From NCBI GenBank assembly GCA_030027265.1, contig JASENG010000006.1:176835-240834 (forward strand): a stretch of DNA of 64,000 nt, written 5' to 3'. Source of the stretch: Lysinibacillus fusiformis. Lineage in GTDB: Bacteria; Bacillota; Bacilli; Bacillales_A; Planococcaceae. The notes under the pieces were generated by a model, which saw only the letters and a list, made by a program, of their open reading frames with translations, ran no database searches and had not been told where the DNA came from. This document shows positions 35,446 to 45,401 of the stretch, piece after piece (position 1 is the stretch's first letter; every line of letters starts with the position of its first letter). The translations under genes and the position numbers were made by a program.

Positions 35446-35690
35446 AAAAGGCCCTTCCATCACAAAAGGACGGAAAGAGCCGTGGTGCCACCTTCATTGA
35501 CTAAAGATTATTAAGAAATCACTTTAGTCCACTTAACTGTTTTTAACGTAACATAACGCTAGTACCTACTAATCGTTCAATACTAGAAGCTAGAAAGCCC
35601 ATTCATATTATGTCATGCACTAGCTTCCACCGACCGCTAGCTCTCTCTAGGCCACTTCATAATACTACTATTTTTCATCATTGCTTTATT
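35446..35690 (-). ncRNA. T-box leader, tryptophan specifier
   Basis: Minus strand: the T-box AAGGTGGCACCACGG lies at 35480-35494, followed by a terminator hairpin (GGCTCTTTCCGTCC pairing with GATGGAAGGGCC, then TTTTT). Upstream, the stem I region ends with ATATGAATGGGCTTTC; the codon in the specifier loop position (35599-35601) is TGG, Trp. Uncharged tRNA-Trp would stabilise the antiterminator and turn on trpE-trpG. Confidence 0.88.
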
Positions 35691-35810
35691 ATTTACTTAA
35701 TCCTATTTTATTATAAATTTTTGTTCAATTCAAACAATTTTACAGATTTTTCCCTCAAACTATAATGTGCTCACTCGATAAGAACCTTAATGGATGCCAC
35801 TATAAGAAAA

Positions 35811-35841
35811 ACGGAACTTCACTTGTTTCATGAAGTTCCGT
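35811..35841 (-). terminator. Terminator of the pst-phoU operon
   Basis: Perfect 11-bp stem ACGGAACTTCA / TGAAGTTCCGT; TTTTTC follows on the minus strand. Confidence 0.85.
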
Positions 35842-35846
35842 CATTT

Positions 35847-36506
35847 TTATTGATTTAGATCATAACGTTGCCCTTTTTTAAGATAGAGTAGGTATTCAGC
35901 GATATTTGTTGCGTAATCCGCGCAGCGTTCGATGTAGCGACATATGAAAGATAAACTGGTAATTTGCGCGATACTTTCAGGGGCCACAGAGCTTAATCGC
36001 ATTAAATGTGTAATAATGTTCCCGTACATTTCATCAATTTGATCATCATACTCCGCAATTTCTTTTGCTTTACTCATATTTTCTTCCAGAAATGCTTCAA
36101 CTATTTGGCGTAGCATTTCAATGGCTTTGTAACACATATCCTCAAGCAGCTCTATCGAAGTAATGAAGCGTTCTTTTCCAATTCGAATAGATTCTTTGGC
36201 AATGTTAACTGCATAGTCACCTACACGCTCTAAATCAGCAGCTGCCTTCAGTAATACTACTAAGCGACGCAAATCTTTCGCCACAGGCTGTTGACGTGTC
36301 ATTACCAAAATAACGCGGTCATTGATCTGTTCTTCTAAACTATTAATCACTGCATCCTGTTCGATAACTTCCTTTGCTTTCTCAAAATCTTTTTCGATAA
36401 AAGCAGCAAAGGAAGTTTCTAATGCTTGGATACTAAGATTGCTTAACTTTAACAGATCTGCTTGAATGGCCTCAATTTCATGATCAAAGCGCTCTCTTGC
36501 TGCCAT
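35847..36506 (-). CDS. phoU: Phosphate transport regulator PhoU
   Basis: Helical-bundle regulator linking the Pst transporter to the Pho two-component system. The 219-residue protein shows the two repeated metal-binding helical motifs, ending in EQDAVINSLEEQINDR near residue 50 and EYDDQIDEMYGNI near 150. The ATG at 36506 follows AGGAGG by 12 bases; a TTG four codons earlier abuts the site. It is the last gene of the pst operon. Confidence 0.95.
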   Translation of the reverse strand: MAARERFDHEIEAIQADLLKLSNLSIQALETSFAAFIEKDFEKAKEVIEQDAVINSLEEQINDRVILVMTRQQPVAKDLRRLVVLLKAAADLERVGDYAVNIAKESIRIGKERFITSIELLEDMCYKAIEMLRQIVEAFLEENMSKAKEIAEYDDQIDEMYGNIITHLMRLSSVAPESIAQITSLSFICRYIERCADYATNIAEYLLYLKKGQRYDLNQ

Positions 36507-36527
36507 GAATAATCTCAACCTCCTCTT

Positions 36528-37376
36528 TTATCCGAAGCGACCAGAAATATAATCTTCAGTACGTTGATCTTTTGGCGTTGAGAAAATTTTATCTGTATGA
36601 TCAAATTCTACTACTTCCCCGTTCAGGAAAAATGCAGTTTTGTCAGAAATACGAGCTGCTTGCTGCATATTATGCGTTACAATAATAATCGAATAATTGT
36701 CTTTTAATTCTTGAACAAGCTCTTCCACTTTTAATGTTGAAATCGGATCAAGCGCTGAAGTAGGTTCATCCATTAATATAACATCCGGCTCGATTGCTAA
36801 ACAGCGTGCGATACAAATACGTTGCTGCTGTCCACCAGATAGACCATATGCATTTTGATTTAAACGGTCCTTTACTTCATCCCAAATTGCTGCACCACGT
36901 AAAGATTTCTCCACGATCTCATCAAGGATTTTTTTGTTTTTAATTCCGTGAATGCGTGGACCATAGGCAATATTGTCATAAATCGATTTTGGGAAAGGAT
37001 TCGGCTTTTGGAATACCATCCCTACACGAGTACGCAATTCTTCTACTTCATAAGAAGCATCTAGAATATTGCGGCCGCGGTAATTGATTTCACCATTTGT
37101 TTTAACAATTGGCACTAGCTCTACCATACGATTTAACGCTTTGATATAAGTGGATTTACCGCAACCTGATGGTCCGATAATCGCTGTCACATCATTTTCT
37201 TTTATATCTAAATTAATATCTTTTAAAGCATGGTGATCCCCATACCAAAGATTGAAATTTTTCGTATTGAACACCGAGTTTTTATCAGCTGCCTGAATGC
37301 TTGGCCCCATTGACGGAGAAGGCGTTTTTATATTAACAGTTTCTTTATTATTTGTTTTATTCATAAGATCTACCAT
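36528..37376 (-). CDS. pstB: Phosphate ABC transporter ATP-binding protein
   Basis: Cytosolic ATPase of the PstSCAB phosphate importer, 282 residues with an N-terminal extension of about 30. Walker [16 protein letters not shown], signature [16 protein letters not shown], Walker [14 protein letters not shown] and the His switch [10 protein letters not shown] are all present. One copy only, whereas B. subtilis has two. Confidence 0.97.
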   Translation of the reverse strand: MVDLMNKTNNKETVNIKTPSPSMGPSIQAADKNSVFNTKNFNLWYGDHHALKDINLDIKENDVTAIIGPSGCGKSTYIKALNRMVELVPIVKTNGEINYRGRNILDASYEVEELRTRVGMVFQKPNPFPKSIYDNIAYGPRIHGIKNKKILDEIVEKSLRGAAIWDEVKDRLNQNAYGLSGGQQQRICIARCLAIEPDVILMDEPTSALDPISTLKVEELVQELKDNYSIIIVTHNMQQAARISDKTAFFLNGEVVEFDHTDKIFSTPKDQRTEDYISGRFG

Positions 37377-37388
37377 TTTTACACATCC

Positions 37389-38267
37389 TTAATATCGTTT
37401 TTGGAACTTATTGCGAATGAAAATTGCAATAGAATTCATAATCACAAGAAGAATCATCAGCACGATAATACCTGCTGATGCAACAAACTGGAATTCTTCC
37501 TGAGGACGTTTTGCCCAGTCATAAATTTGCATCGGTAAAGTTGTAAATTGACTTAGTAGCCCATCCGGCAAGAATTGCAATATTACCGGAATCCCTAAAA
37601 CAACAAGTGGAGCTGTTTCACCTACAGCACGTGATAAGGCTAAAATGGTACCCGTTAAAATACCAGGGATTGCAGCTGGCAATACTACTCGAGTAATTGT
37701 TTGCCATTTTGTAGCTCCCATCCCATAAGACGCTTCACGCTGTTCCTTTGGCACTGAGCGAATTGCCTCTTGTGAAGCAACAATAATTACAGGCAAAATC
37801 AATAAACTCATTGTAAATCCTGCAGCGAGTAAACTTTTCCCAAGAAATAACATCCGAACAAATATTGTCAAACCGAGTAATCCAAAAACGATAGATGGAA
37901 CTCCTGCTAAATTGGAGATGTTCATTTGGATAAAATTAGTAAATTTATTTTTCTTCGCATATTCTTCTAAGTAAATCGCAGTCCCTACACCTAAAAACAT
38001 AGAAACAGGCGCAATAATCAGCATTAAATAGATAGAGCCAATCAAGGCTGCTTTTACCCCTGCTTTTTCAGGGAAACGAGAACCAAAATTATTGAAGAAA
38101 TCCAAGTTCAAATAACCAGTTCCTTGTGACACGATACGCACAAGCAATATAACTAAAGTAAGCAGCGCTAATGATGTCGCTAGCAGGAAAACCGCTTTCC
38201 AAATTTTATTATATGTTAAACGCGATTTCATACGCTTCATAACAACAGTATCATCGATATATTTCAT
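37389..38267 (-). CDS. pstA: Phosphate ABC transporter permease PstA
   Basis: Membrane subunit of the phosphate importer, 292 residues and about six helices. The binding-protein-dependent transport motif EASYGMGATKWQTITRVVLP (the EAA loop that contacts PstB) is clear, as is ALSRAVGETAPLVVLG. It follows pstC by one base and precedes pstB by 12. Confidence 0.96.
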   Translation of the reverse strand: MKYIDDTVVMKRMKSRLTYNKIWKAVFLLATSLALLTLVILLVRIVSQGTGYLNLDFFNNFGSRFPEKAGVKAALIGSIYLMLIIAPVSMFLGVGTAIYLEEYAKKNKFTNFIQMNISNLAGVPSIVFGLLGLTIFVRMLFLGKSLLAAGFTMSLLILPVIIVASQEAIRSVPKEQREASYGMGATKWQTITRVVLPAAIPGILTGTILALSRAVGETAPLVVLGIPVILQFLPDGLLSQFTTLPMQIYDWAKRPQEEFQFVASAGIIVLMILLVIMNSIAIFIRNKFQKRY

Positions 38268-38268
38268 A

Positions 38269-39216
38269 TTAATACTCCTCCCTGAAGCGCTTAGAAATGT
38301 ATTGTGCGAGTAAATTCATGATTAAAGTGAAGATAAATAAGGTAAAACCAACAGCATAAATCGAGTAATAAATTGTTGTACCGTAGCCTGCATCACCAGA
38401 AGAAACTTGAACGATATAAGCAGTCATCGTTTGAATTGACCCTGTTACGTTAAAATCAAATGTCGGTGTTGCTCCACCAGCAAGCGATACGATCATTGTT
38501 TCTCCAATAGCACGTGAAACAGCTAATACAACCGAAGCAATTATCCCGGATAAGGCAGCAGGTAATACAACCTTTATTGAAACTTCCAATTTCGTAGCAC
38601 CTAAGGCTAAGGCGCCTTCTCTGATTGAATTTGGCACCGAACTCATAGCATCTTCAGATAATGATGCAATCATTGGCAAAATCATAATGCCAACAACAAT
38701 CCCCGGACTAAGAGCATTGAATATTTTCAGCGACGGCATCAATTCTTGAAGTATCGGCGTTACAAAAGTTAAGGCAAAAAATCCATAAACAATTGTCGGT
38801 ACACCGGCTAATACTTCTAAAATTGGCTTGATTGTTCGACGCGTTCTGTCTGATGCATATTCACTTAAATAAATTGCAGCAGCAATCCCTAAAGGTACTG
38901 CTACACAAGCTGCGATTACTGAAACTTTTAAAGTGCCCAGTATTAAAGGCAAGACACCATATAATGGTTCACTGCCTGAGAATGGCAACCACTCTTTACC
39001 GAATAAGTAGTCAGTAATTGATACCCTCTGAAAAAATTCAAATGTTTCAAAAATAAGTGTAAATACGATTCCAATTGTAGTTAATACTGAAATAAGTGCA
39101 GTTATTACTAAAATAATGGGCATTAATTTTTCAATAAACTTTTTCCCTTTTTTTTCGCGAGATTTTGCAATCAATTCCTGAACTGACTGTTCTCTCCCTA
39201 AGCCCCCTAAAGCCAT
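38269..39216 (-). CDS. pstC: Phosphate ABC transporter permease PstC
   Basis: Membrane subunit of the importer, 315 residues, about six helices. The EAA loop EGALALGATKLEVSIKVVLP and the AVSRAIGETMIVSLAGG segment are diagnostic. The ATG at 39216 has AAGGGAG seven bases upstream; the frame is open farther but lacks a site and crosses the intergenic hairpin. Confidence 0.95.
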   Translation of the reverse strand: MALGGLGREQSVQELIAKSREKKGKKFIEKLMPIILVITALISVLTTIGIVFTLIFETFEFFQRVSITDYLFGKEWLPFSGSEPLYGVLPLILGTLKVSVIAACVAVPLGIAAAIYLSEYASDRTRRTIKPILEVLAGVPTIVYGFFALTFVTPILQELMPSLKIFNALSPGIVVGIMILPMIASLSEDAMSSVPNSIREGALALGATKLEVSIKVVLPAALSGIIASVVLAVSRAIGETMIVSLAGGATPTFDFNVTGSIQTMTAYIVQVSSGDAGYGTTIYYSIYAVGFTLFIFTLIMNLLAQYISKRFREEY

Positions 39217-39246
39217 CGTACAAACTCCCTTCAAATACGTGAGAAA

Positions 39247-39283
39247 ATGTGTGAGATCCCTTAGTGGTATGGCTCCCACACAT
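39247..39283 (-). terminator. Attenuator-like hairpin between pstS and pstC
   Basis: Interrupted inverted repeat with arms ATGTGTGGGAGCC and GGGATCTCACACAT, followed by TTTTC on the minus strand. Such hairpins lower distal transcription so that PstS outnumbers the permease. Confidence 0.6.
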
Positions 39284-39305
39284 CTTATTTACTTCGTAAT
39301 TCTAA

Positions 39306-40280
39306 TTATTTTAAACCTTCTAGAGTTGATAAACCTTCTTCATACTTTTCACCTGGTAATTTCACATAACCAACTGCTTCAGCCATGTCACCAGCATTTT
39401 CTAAAGTGAATTTCATGAAGTCATAGAATGCTTCATTTTCTTGTAATGCACTGTTTTTCGCATATACGAACAGTGGACGAGATAGTGGCGTATATTCTCC
39501 AGATTCGATTGTTTCATTATTTGGTTCAACACCATCGATTTTAACGGCAGTTAACTTATCTTGGTTTTCTAAGTAATAAGCATAACCAAAGAATCCGATT
39601 GCGTTTTTATCACCAGCAACACCTTGTACTAATACGTTATCATCTTCAGATAATGTAGCAGCTTTTGCTAAATCAGAACCTTCTAAAATTACTTCATCAA
39701 AGTAATCATAAGTACCTGAGTCAGTACCCGGCGAGTAGAATACAACTTTTTCATCCGGCCAAGATGGATCGATATCAGACCATTTTTTCTCTGTACCATC
39801 TTCAATCCAAAGTTGTTTTAATTGGTCGACTGTTAATTCAGTAGCCCAATCATTTTCTGGGTTAACAACAACTGTTAAACCATCGTAGGCAACTTGGAAT
39901 TCTGTATAATCAATACCAGCTTTTTCTAATTCAGCTGCTTCTTCATCTTTAATTGGACGGGATGCGTTAGAGAAGTCAGTTTCTCCAGCGATAAATTTCT
40001 CAAAACCGCCGCCTGTACCTGAAACACCAGCAGAAACTTTTACATCTGGTTGAACTCCAGCATATTCTTCGATAAGACCTTCTGTAATTGGTGCAACAGT
40101 TGACGAACCGTCACCTGATACTGTACCCGTTAACTGAGCATCGCCTGATTCTGCAGTTTCAGTTGCGTCACTGCCAGTTGTAGCATCTTCAGTTGTATCT
40201 GCTTCTTCTGAGCCACATGCTCCTAAAGCTAAACTTGCACCTAGTGCGGCTGTCATTGTTAAGTACTTCCACTTTTTCAT
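39306..40280 (-). CDS. pstS: Phosphate-binding lipoprotein PstS
   Basis: Extracellular phosphate receptor, 324 residues. The signal peptide ends in a lipobox (SLALGAC, lipidated Cys22), followed by a Thr/Glu/Asp-rich linker. Phosphate-binding segments [36 protein letters not shown] and [12 protein letters not shown] are readable. It heads the operon, with a Pho box upstream. Confidence 0.96.
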   Translation of the reverse strand: MKKWKYLTMTAALGASLALGACGSEEADTTEDATTGSDATETAESGDAQLTGTVSGDGSSTVAPITEGLIEEYAGVQPDVKVSAGVSGTGGGFEKFIAGETDFSNASRPIKDEEAAELEKAGIDYTEFQVAYDGLTVVVNPENDWATELTVDQLKQLWIEDGTEKKWSDIDPSWPDEKVVFYSPGTDSGTYDYFDEVILEGSDLAKAATLSEDDNVLVQGVAGDKNAIGFFGYAYYLENQDKLTAVKIDGVEPNNETIESGEYTPLSRPLFVYAKNSALQENEAFYDFMKFTLENAGDMAEAVGYVKLPGEKYEEGLSTLEGLK

Positions 40281-40328
40281 CTCTTATTTCCTCCATCGAA
40301 TTCATAGTAAGTTTGTCTTACAGGTAAT

Positions 40329-40334
40329 ACTATA
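40329..40334 (-). promoter_or_regulatory. pstS promoter -10
   Basis: TATAGT on the minus strand, 20 bases downstream of the Pho box, the usual distance for PhoP-activated promoters that lack a proper -35. Confidence 0.55.
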
Positions 40335-40354
40335 AAACTAGTTTGTTGATGTCA

Positions 40355-40402
40355 TATAAACGGAATGTAAAGAAATTGTAAATCGAAGTCGTAAATTGTA
40401 AA
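40355..40402 (-). promoter_or_regulatory. PhoP-binding Pho box of pstS
   Basis: On the minus strand TTTACA occurs at 40397-40402, 40377-40382 and 40366-40371, then TTTATA at 40355-40360. The last three start exactly 11 bp apart, as PhoP direct repeats (TT[A/T/C]ACA with about 5-bp spacers) require. Phosphate starvation would thus induce the pst operon. Confidence 0.75.
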
Positions 40403-40504
40403 CTTGCTAGTCTATCTTCCTGTTTGAACTTAGATTCAACCGATCTATCCCCTGATAATTCTGTGTAAATTGGCAGTTTTTTTCGAGGTGAAAAGGCTTA
40501 TATT

Positions 40505-40543
40505 CAAAAAAATCCCCTAGAAAAATAAATTTCTAAGGGATTT
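40505..40543 (-). terminator. Terminator of pbpA
   Basis: Stem AAATCCCTTAGAAA / TTTCTAGGGGATTT with one mismatch, then TTTT on the minus strand. Confidence 0.82.
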
Positions 40544-40548
40544 TATAT

Positions 40549-42762
40549 TTATTCAGTTACTTTTTCATCTTCTGTTTCTTCATCTATCTTTTCGCCAGTT
40601 GGAGCCGGTAATATTTCTTGTTTTACTGAACTTGAAGTACGGCCTTCCTGCGCATACTTCTCCTTCAACTCGAAATACACATCTACAATTTCTCTAGCTG
40701 TTTGGCTGGCTGTTGGCAATGATATATTATAATTCGTTGTTGCCCATGGGAATATAACCGCATAGGCAATTTCGGGATTTTCATACGGTGCAAAACCGAC
40801 ATGGGCAATATTGATAGTCTCTGTTGCCCATTTTTCTCGTATTGGACCATAGTATACTACCTCTGCTGTCCCCGTTTTCCCCGCTGCTGTATACGGCGCG
40901 TCTCCAAAATAAGCACGGGCAGATCCTTTAGCACCGGTATAAACTTTTCTTAACCCTTCTTTTACATGATTAATTTGCTCAGTAGGATTAGAAATTCGAT
41001 TTAATATTTTTGGGGATACTTCTTCAACCACAGGACCGAGCGTTTCCCCATCCTTCGATGGTTCATGTACCTCCTTTAACATTCGAGGCTGAATTCGATA
41101 ACCACCATTGGCAATAGTAGAAATATATTGAACCATTTGTAAAGGTGTATACGTATCAAATTGCCCGATTGCAAGGTTAAGAATTTTACCGTTATCTGTT
41201 AATTCACCAGCAAAACCAGCAAATTCATTTGGTAAATCCACACCAGTATTTACCCCAAGTCCAAATTGTGCATACCCATTGCGCATTGTTTGAAGGGTAT
41301 CATCCTGTATTCTGAATGGCATGTTATAACTATAGGTTGAACCAGCAATCTTAATGGCTGTTTGGAACATATAAGAGTTTGAAGAGCGTTCTAAAGCTGT
41401 TTGGTCTGTAATTGCTATACGACCATTACGGTTAAAGATAGAACTCTTTGCATTAGTCCCAGCAAGCTTGATAGGTTGGTCAATCAAAATTTGACCAGGC
41501 TTAATAGCCCCCTCAGAATACCCCATTAACAGAGTAGCCGCTTTTACTGTAGAACCAACTTCATAAGCAGTTGTAAATGTTCCATAGGAATAATCTACAA
41601 CATATCTCTCACCGGTTTCTTTATCCGTTTCAAGTTTTTTCCCAACAACCGACAATAATTCACCAGTGCTTGGATCCATCATGACAAAAAATGCTCGATC
41701 AAGCAGCTGGGATTGGCTCTTAGATTTTAACTCCAATAACTTTTCTTCTACAATTCGCTCTGCTTCTGCTTGCAGCTCAATATCAATAGTTGTCACTAAA
41801 TCACTGCCAGGTTCCCCTTCATATGTCGTTATTGTGTCAACAACCTGCCCTTGCTTATTTGTAATGTTTTTTACAACAGATTTTTGACCTTGTAGAAGTT
41901 CCTCATAGCTTGCTTCAAAATAACTTTCTCCGACACGATCATTACGGGAATAATCTCTTGCTAAATAATAGTTCAGCATAGTTTTCGGGATACCTTTACT
42001 TGGAACTGTAGTTCTTCCTAAAATTGCTAAAGAAGAGAGCTTTACACGTTTCCAGTCCGTTGTCGTATTTACGCCCGGCAATTCAGAAAGTCTTTCTGAG
42101 ACACGAGCAAATTCTTCGTCTGTCACATTTTCACTTTTAATAATTTGAGGAGATAAGTTATAACCCGATGTCATTTCTCGATAGATCGCTAAAACCTCTA
42201 ATTCAAATGGCGTTAATTGTGCTAATTCTTCTTCCGTGATGCGCTCGCGAACCAATCGATCAATCTCTGCTTGAATTTCTTTATCTTCAAGCTCTTCATT
42301 TTGCTTTAATTCATCCTCTTCTTTTTTGGTTACCTTTGCGTATGCAGCATCTTTATTTTTCATAATCCAGAAATCTTGCTTATCGCGCAGTGTAACCCGA
42401 TCAATTGGCTGTTCCATCAACATGGCGAGCTGTTCGGCAATCGTCAGCATCTCTTCCATAGTTGTCGTTTGCATTTTCGTATATGTAATAGCGTTTTCGG
42501 GTTCATTATCAACTAAAACTCTCCCGTAACGGTCATATATTCTACCTCGAGGTACACTCGTATTCACTGCAACTTCTTCTTTTCTTTCAAGAGCTAGTAC
42601 ATAATCTTCACCTTTTACAATTTGTAAATATCCCAATCTGAATATGAGCATGGAAAATAATAAAAAGATGGAAAAGAAAAGGACGTTCATACGAAATGAC
42701 AAACTAGCACGATATTTTGCCTTTACACTGGATGCACGTTGAGTTTTTGTTTTTTTTCGCAC
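40549..42762 (-). CDS. pbpA: Class B penicillin-binding protein (PBP2a/PbpH type)
   Basis: Peptidoglycan transpeptidase for cell-shape synthesis, 737 residues. One membrane helix (about 27-47), then a dimerisation domain starting at PRGRIYDRYGRVLVDN with a long charged insertion (about 125-180), and a transpeptidase domain. The active-site motifs are STVK (in EVGSTVKAATLL), SSN (in LERSSNSYMF) and KTG (AAGKTGTAEVV). It lies upstream of pst as pbpA does in B. subtilis. Confidence 0.93.
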   Translation of the reverse strand: MRKKTKTQRASSVKAKYRASLSFRMNVLFFSIFLLFSMLIFRLGYLQIVKGEDYVLALERKEEVAVNTSVPRGRIYDRYGRVLVDNEPENAITYTKMQTTTMEEMLTIAEQLAMLMEQPIDRVTLRDKQDFWIMKNKDAAYAKVTKKEEDELKQNEELEDKEIQAEIDRLVRERITEEELAQLTPFELEVLAIYREMTSGYNLSPQIIKSENVTDEEFARVSERLSELPGVNTTTDWKRVKLSSLAILGRTTVPSKGIPKTMLNYYLARDYSRNDRVGESYFEASYEELLQGQKSVVKNITNKQGQVVDTITTYEGEPGSDLVTTIDIELQAEAERIVEEKLLELKSKSQSQLLDRAFFVMMDPSTGELLSVVGKKLETDKETGERYVVDYSYGTFTTAYEVGSTVKAATLLMGYSEGAIKPGQILIDQPIKLAGTNAKSSIFNRNGRIAITDQTALERSSNSYMFQTAIKIAGSTYSYNMPFRIQDDTLQTMRNGYAQFGLGVNTGVDLPNEFAGFAGELTDNGKILNLAIGQFDTYTPLQMVQYISTIANGGYRIQPRMLKEVHEPSKDGETLGPVVEEVSPKILNRISNPTEQINHVKEGLRKVYTGAKGSARAYFGDAPYTAAGKTGTAEVVYYGPIREKWATETINIAHVGFAPYENPEIAYAVIFPWATTNYNISLPTASQTAREIVDVYFELKEKYAQEGRTSSSVKQEILPAPTGEKIDEETEDEKVTE

Positions 42763-43003
42763 TTAAAATGACTCCCCCTTTCTTAATGTTGACTCTCCAA
42801 GGATAAATACATACATTCTAGTATAGCATCTGACCGTTTGTTTAAAAAGCATTGATAGTCGTATTCTCCAAGTTTTGTGACGGTAAAACTAGAAAATGGT
42901 TCCTGTAATTATCATTATTTTTTTCAAGGAGTTTATGTACTGATTTATTGACTAAATTCTATTTGATAAATGAATGATCTTACAGCTCTGGAAAACAAAA
43001 AAA
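42763..43003. other. Intergenic region between pbpA and the exporter operon
   Basis: Both neighbours run on the minus strand. The stretch should hold the pbpA promoter; apart from the hairpin at its left of 43.0 kb I see no gene or structured leader. Confidence 0.5.
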
Positions 43004-43022
43004 GGATGGATAGCCTCCATCC
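42997..43022 (-). terminator. Terminator of the Lnr-like operon
   Basis: Stem GGATGGA / TCCATCC with a short loop, then seven T on the minus strand. Confidence 0.82.
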
Positions 43023-43030
43023 AATTCCAG

Positions 43031-44134
43031 TTATTGTCCCCTTTTCTCCATGACATTAATCCCTATCCCCATAAGCACTACCGACATAAATAGGAGAACA
43101 CTAAGCGGCTGAATTATTTCCATAAACGGACGATTATCTAATGTAACCCCATACAACAGCTCCAGTCCATAAGTAATTGGTGATATATAGGATAACGCTA
43201 AAATCACTTCCGATGTTACAATCTCGAGCGGCCAATACGCACCGCCCAACATCGCAAGCGGCACTGCCATAATTGTAATGATTGCATTAAATTTTCCTGG
43301 TGTGCTTGCTACTGATGCTATAAAAATCGCCAAGGCGACAATACAAAGCAAATAAGGAATAATTAAAAGCAGCGTTTTATAAAATCCTCCGTAAAAATCT
43401 ACTCCCACTAGAAAATGAAAAATGCATAGAACAAGTACGATTTGCAAATAACCTATTAAAATACTATAGAGGATATTGGCCATATAGATTTCTGTTTTTC
43501 CGACTGCCGATACCGTGAGACGATCCCATATATGATTTTTCCTCTCCGTTATAATAGGATAAACCCCATTGGCAACCGTATAAATTACCATGAATAAACT
43601 AAATCCAAATAGACTATGAAGCTTTGAATCCCAGATAAATCCTTCATTATTTGTAAAGCTTGAATACGCTATATGAAAACTTGGATGAGCATAAGCCTCA
43701 TTTATTATTTGATTTGCCCTATTTTGTTCCTCGAGGGGCAAGGCAGTAATGATTGCTTCTTTTTGTGAAAGTTTACTATAAATTGTTGTTAATTCATTAT
43801 TGAGCAGCGCTGTATCCATAAAATCAGGTGAAATAATTTGCTCGAAACCATCTTCCATTAAATGCACCGCAACTTCATATTGCCCTATTTCTACTTGTTT
43901 AATTGCCTCCTCTTCTTGCAACAAAACAAATTCAGTTTCCGGGATTTTCTGCAGCTCATTCATATAATCCTTCGTCTGTTGTTTACTTAAATCGGAATAC
44001 ACGGCTACCTTAAAACTTGCTTGCGAGCCAAGACCCAGAAAGTAAGCAAATACACAAATAATGATTGTAATAATGATAAAGCTTGCTGGTTGACGTGCAA
44101 GCAATAAAAATTTCGTTTTCATAATCCCTATCAT
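43031..44134 (-). CDS. ABC-2 type exporter permease (LnrN-like)
   Basis: A 367-residue ABC-2 permease: one helix near the N-terminus (about 17-35), a large extracytoplasmic domain (to about 175), then five helices including NGVYPIITERKNHIWDRL. It overlaps the preceding permease by four bases. Two permeases plus one ATPase and a two-component system in this order match the B. subtilis lnr (yfi) locus, which exports polyene-like lipids; the substrate here is inferred only. Confidence 0.82.
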   Translation of the reverse strand: MIGIMKTKFLLLARQPASFIIITIIICVFAYFLGLGSQASFKVAVYSDLSKQQTKDYMNELQKIPETEFVLLQEEEAIKQVEIGQYEVAVHLMEDGFEQIISPDFMDTALLNNELTTIYSKLSQKEAIITALPLEEQNRANQIINEAYAHPSFHIAYSSFTNNEGFIWDSKLHSLFGFSLFMVIYTVANGVYPIITERKNHIWDRLTVSAVGKTEIYMANILYSILIGYLQIVLVLCIFHFLVGVDFYGGFYKTLLLIIPYLLCIVALAIFIASVASTPGKFNAIITIMAVPLAMLGGAYWPLEIVTSEVILALSYISPITYGLELLYGVTLDNRPFMEIIQPLSVLLFMSVVLMGIGINVMEKRGQ

Positions 44135-45387
44135 GCAATACCACCTCTTTTCGGAAACAAAACCAAAGCTAAAACCATAAACAAAACAACGAATGAAGAA
44201 AGAATTGTGATGTTCGGCAGTAAATCAATTAAACTGCCATCTTGAGCAATCGCCAAATATCCATCTAAAGCTGCACCATTTGGCGTGAACATTCCCACCT
44301 TTGCAATAAAAGGAGATAAGCTGCTAATATTAAAATAACTACCTCCAAAAAACGCCAAAATCGCAACAATTACATTGGAAAATAAGTTGGACGCGCTTGC
44401 AGAATTAGAACGGTAGTTGATAGAAGATAAAAGTGCTGCTATAGCTCCAACTACAAGTGCAAGCAACATTGTTACCAATAAATATAGCTGCCAATGAGCA
44501 AAACTGATGTCAAAGATCAAATACGAAAACGTAAACAACACCATTACTTGAAGAACCGAAAAGAGAATAGACGATACTATGATACTAAATAAATAGGTAC
44601 TTGGATGAATCTGAGCGAGCAAAATCCGATCAAAAATATGCATATACTTCTCCAAGTAGGATTGGCTAGCCAGCGTACTAGCAACAAATAACATAAACAT
44701 GACAGTCATACTAAATGTGTAATAGACACTTGAAGAAACCCCTTCTAAAGAATCCACTGTTCTGATTGCGGATTTGATTTCATTAGAGGGGAGTGCAGAT
44801 TCCTCTGACAAAAGATTATTTTGCCCCATGACCGAAAACAGCGTATATTGTTGCTGATAAAAATCAAGAATATGCTTAACAATCGTTGAAGTGATTTGTT
44901 CACTTTGATTTAAGTAAACATGAACTGCCGGTTTTTCTTTCTCAAAAAAGCTGGCGTTCAAATAGTCTGACGTAAAATTTCGAGGTATCTCCAACACAAC
45001 ATCAAATTTGCCGCTTTTCTTTGCATCCGAGAATTCCTCTGCTTCAAGATGCGTTACATGTATTAACTTTTCTACTTCTTTATCCGATGTCAAATTCTCC
45101 GTCAACATGGAAACCGGCAACGAGCTTTCTAAATTTTCAATTGTTTGTTGATCTAGTGATACATTCTGCGGTAATTCTCCAATAAACCTTTGAAACGCCT
45201 CTTTTTCATCCTCATTTTGAATAATTGCTAATTCGATCGTTGTCATCTCAGGTTTACCTTCCATAATGGACCCTAATGCAAAACTTAAAATACAGATAAG
45301 TACAATGGGCATTACGAAAAGAGTTACCATTTCAGAAGGACTTCTTAATAATAATTTTATTTGCTTTTTTATTAATGCCAGAAACAT
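44131..45387 (-). CDS. ABC-2 type exporter permease (LnrM-like)
   Basis: A 418-residue ABC-2 permease with an N-terminal helix (about 20-40), an extracytoplasmic domain of about 170 residues, and five C-terminal helices (LYLLVTMLLALVVGAIAALL among them). It lies between the ATPase gene (14-base gap) and the second permease, so the three form one exporter. Confidence 0.82.
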   Translation of the reverse strand: MFLALIKKQIKLLLRSPSEMVTLFVMPIVLICILSFALGSIMEGKPEMTTIELAIIQNEDEKEAFQRFIGELPQNVSLDQQTIENLESSLPVSMLTENLTSDKEVEKLIHVTHLEAEEFSDAKKSGKFDVVLEIPRNFTSDYLNASFFEKEKPAVHVYLNQSEQITSTIVKHILDFYQQQYTLFSVMGQNNLLSEESALPSNEIKSAIRTVDSLEGVSSSVYYTFSMTVMFMLFVASTLASQSYLEKYMHIFDRILLAQIHPSTYLFSIIVSSILFSVLQVMVLFTFSYLIFDISFAHWQLYLLVTMLLALVVGAIAALLSSINYRSNSASASNLFSNVIVAILAFFGGSYFNISSLSPFIAKVGMFTPNGAALDGYLAIAQDGSLIDLLPNITILSSFVVLFMVLALVLFPKRGGIA

Positions 45388-45401
45388 ACTTATCGGCCCC
45401 C

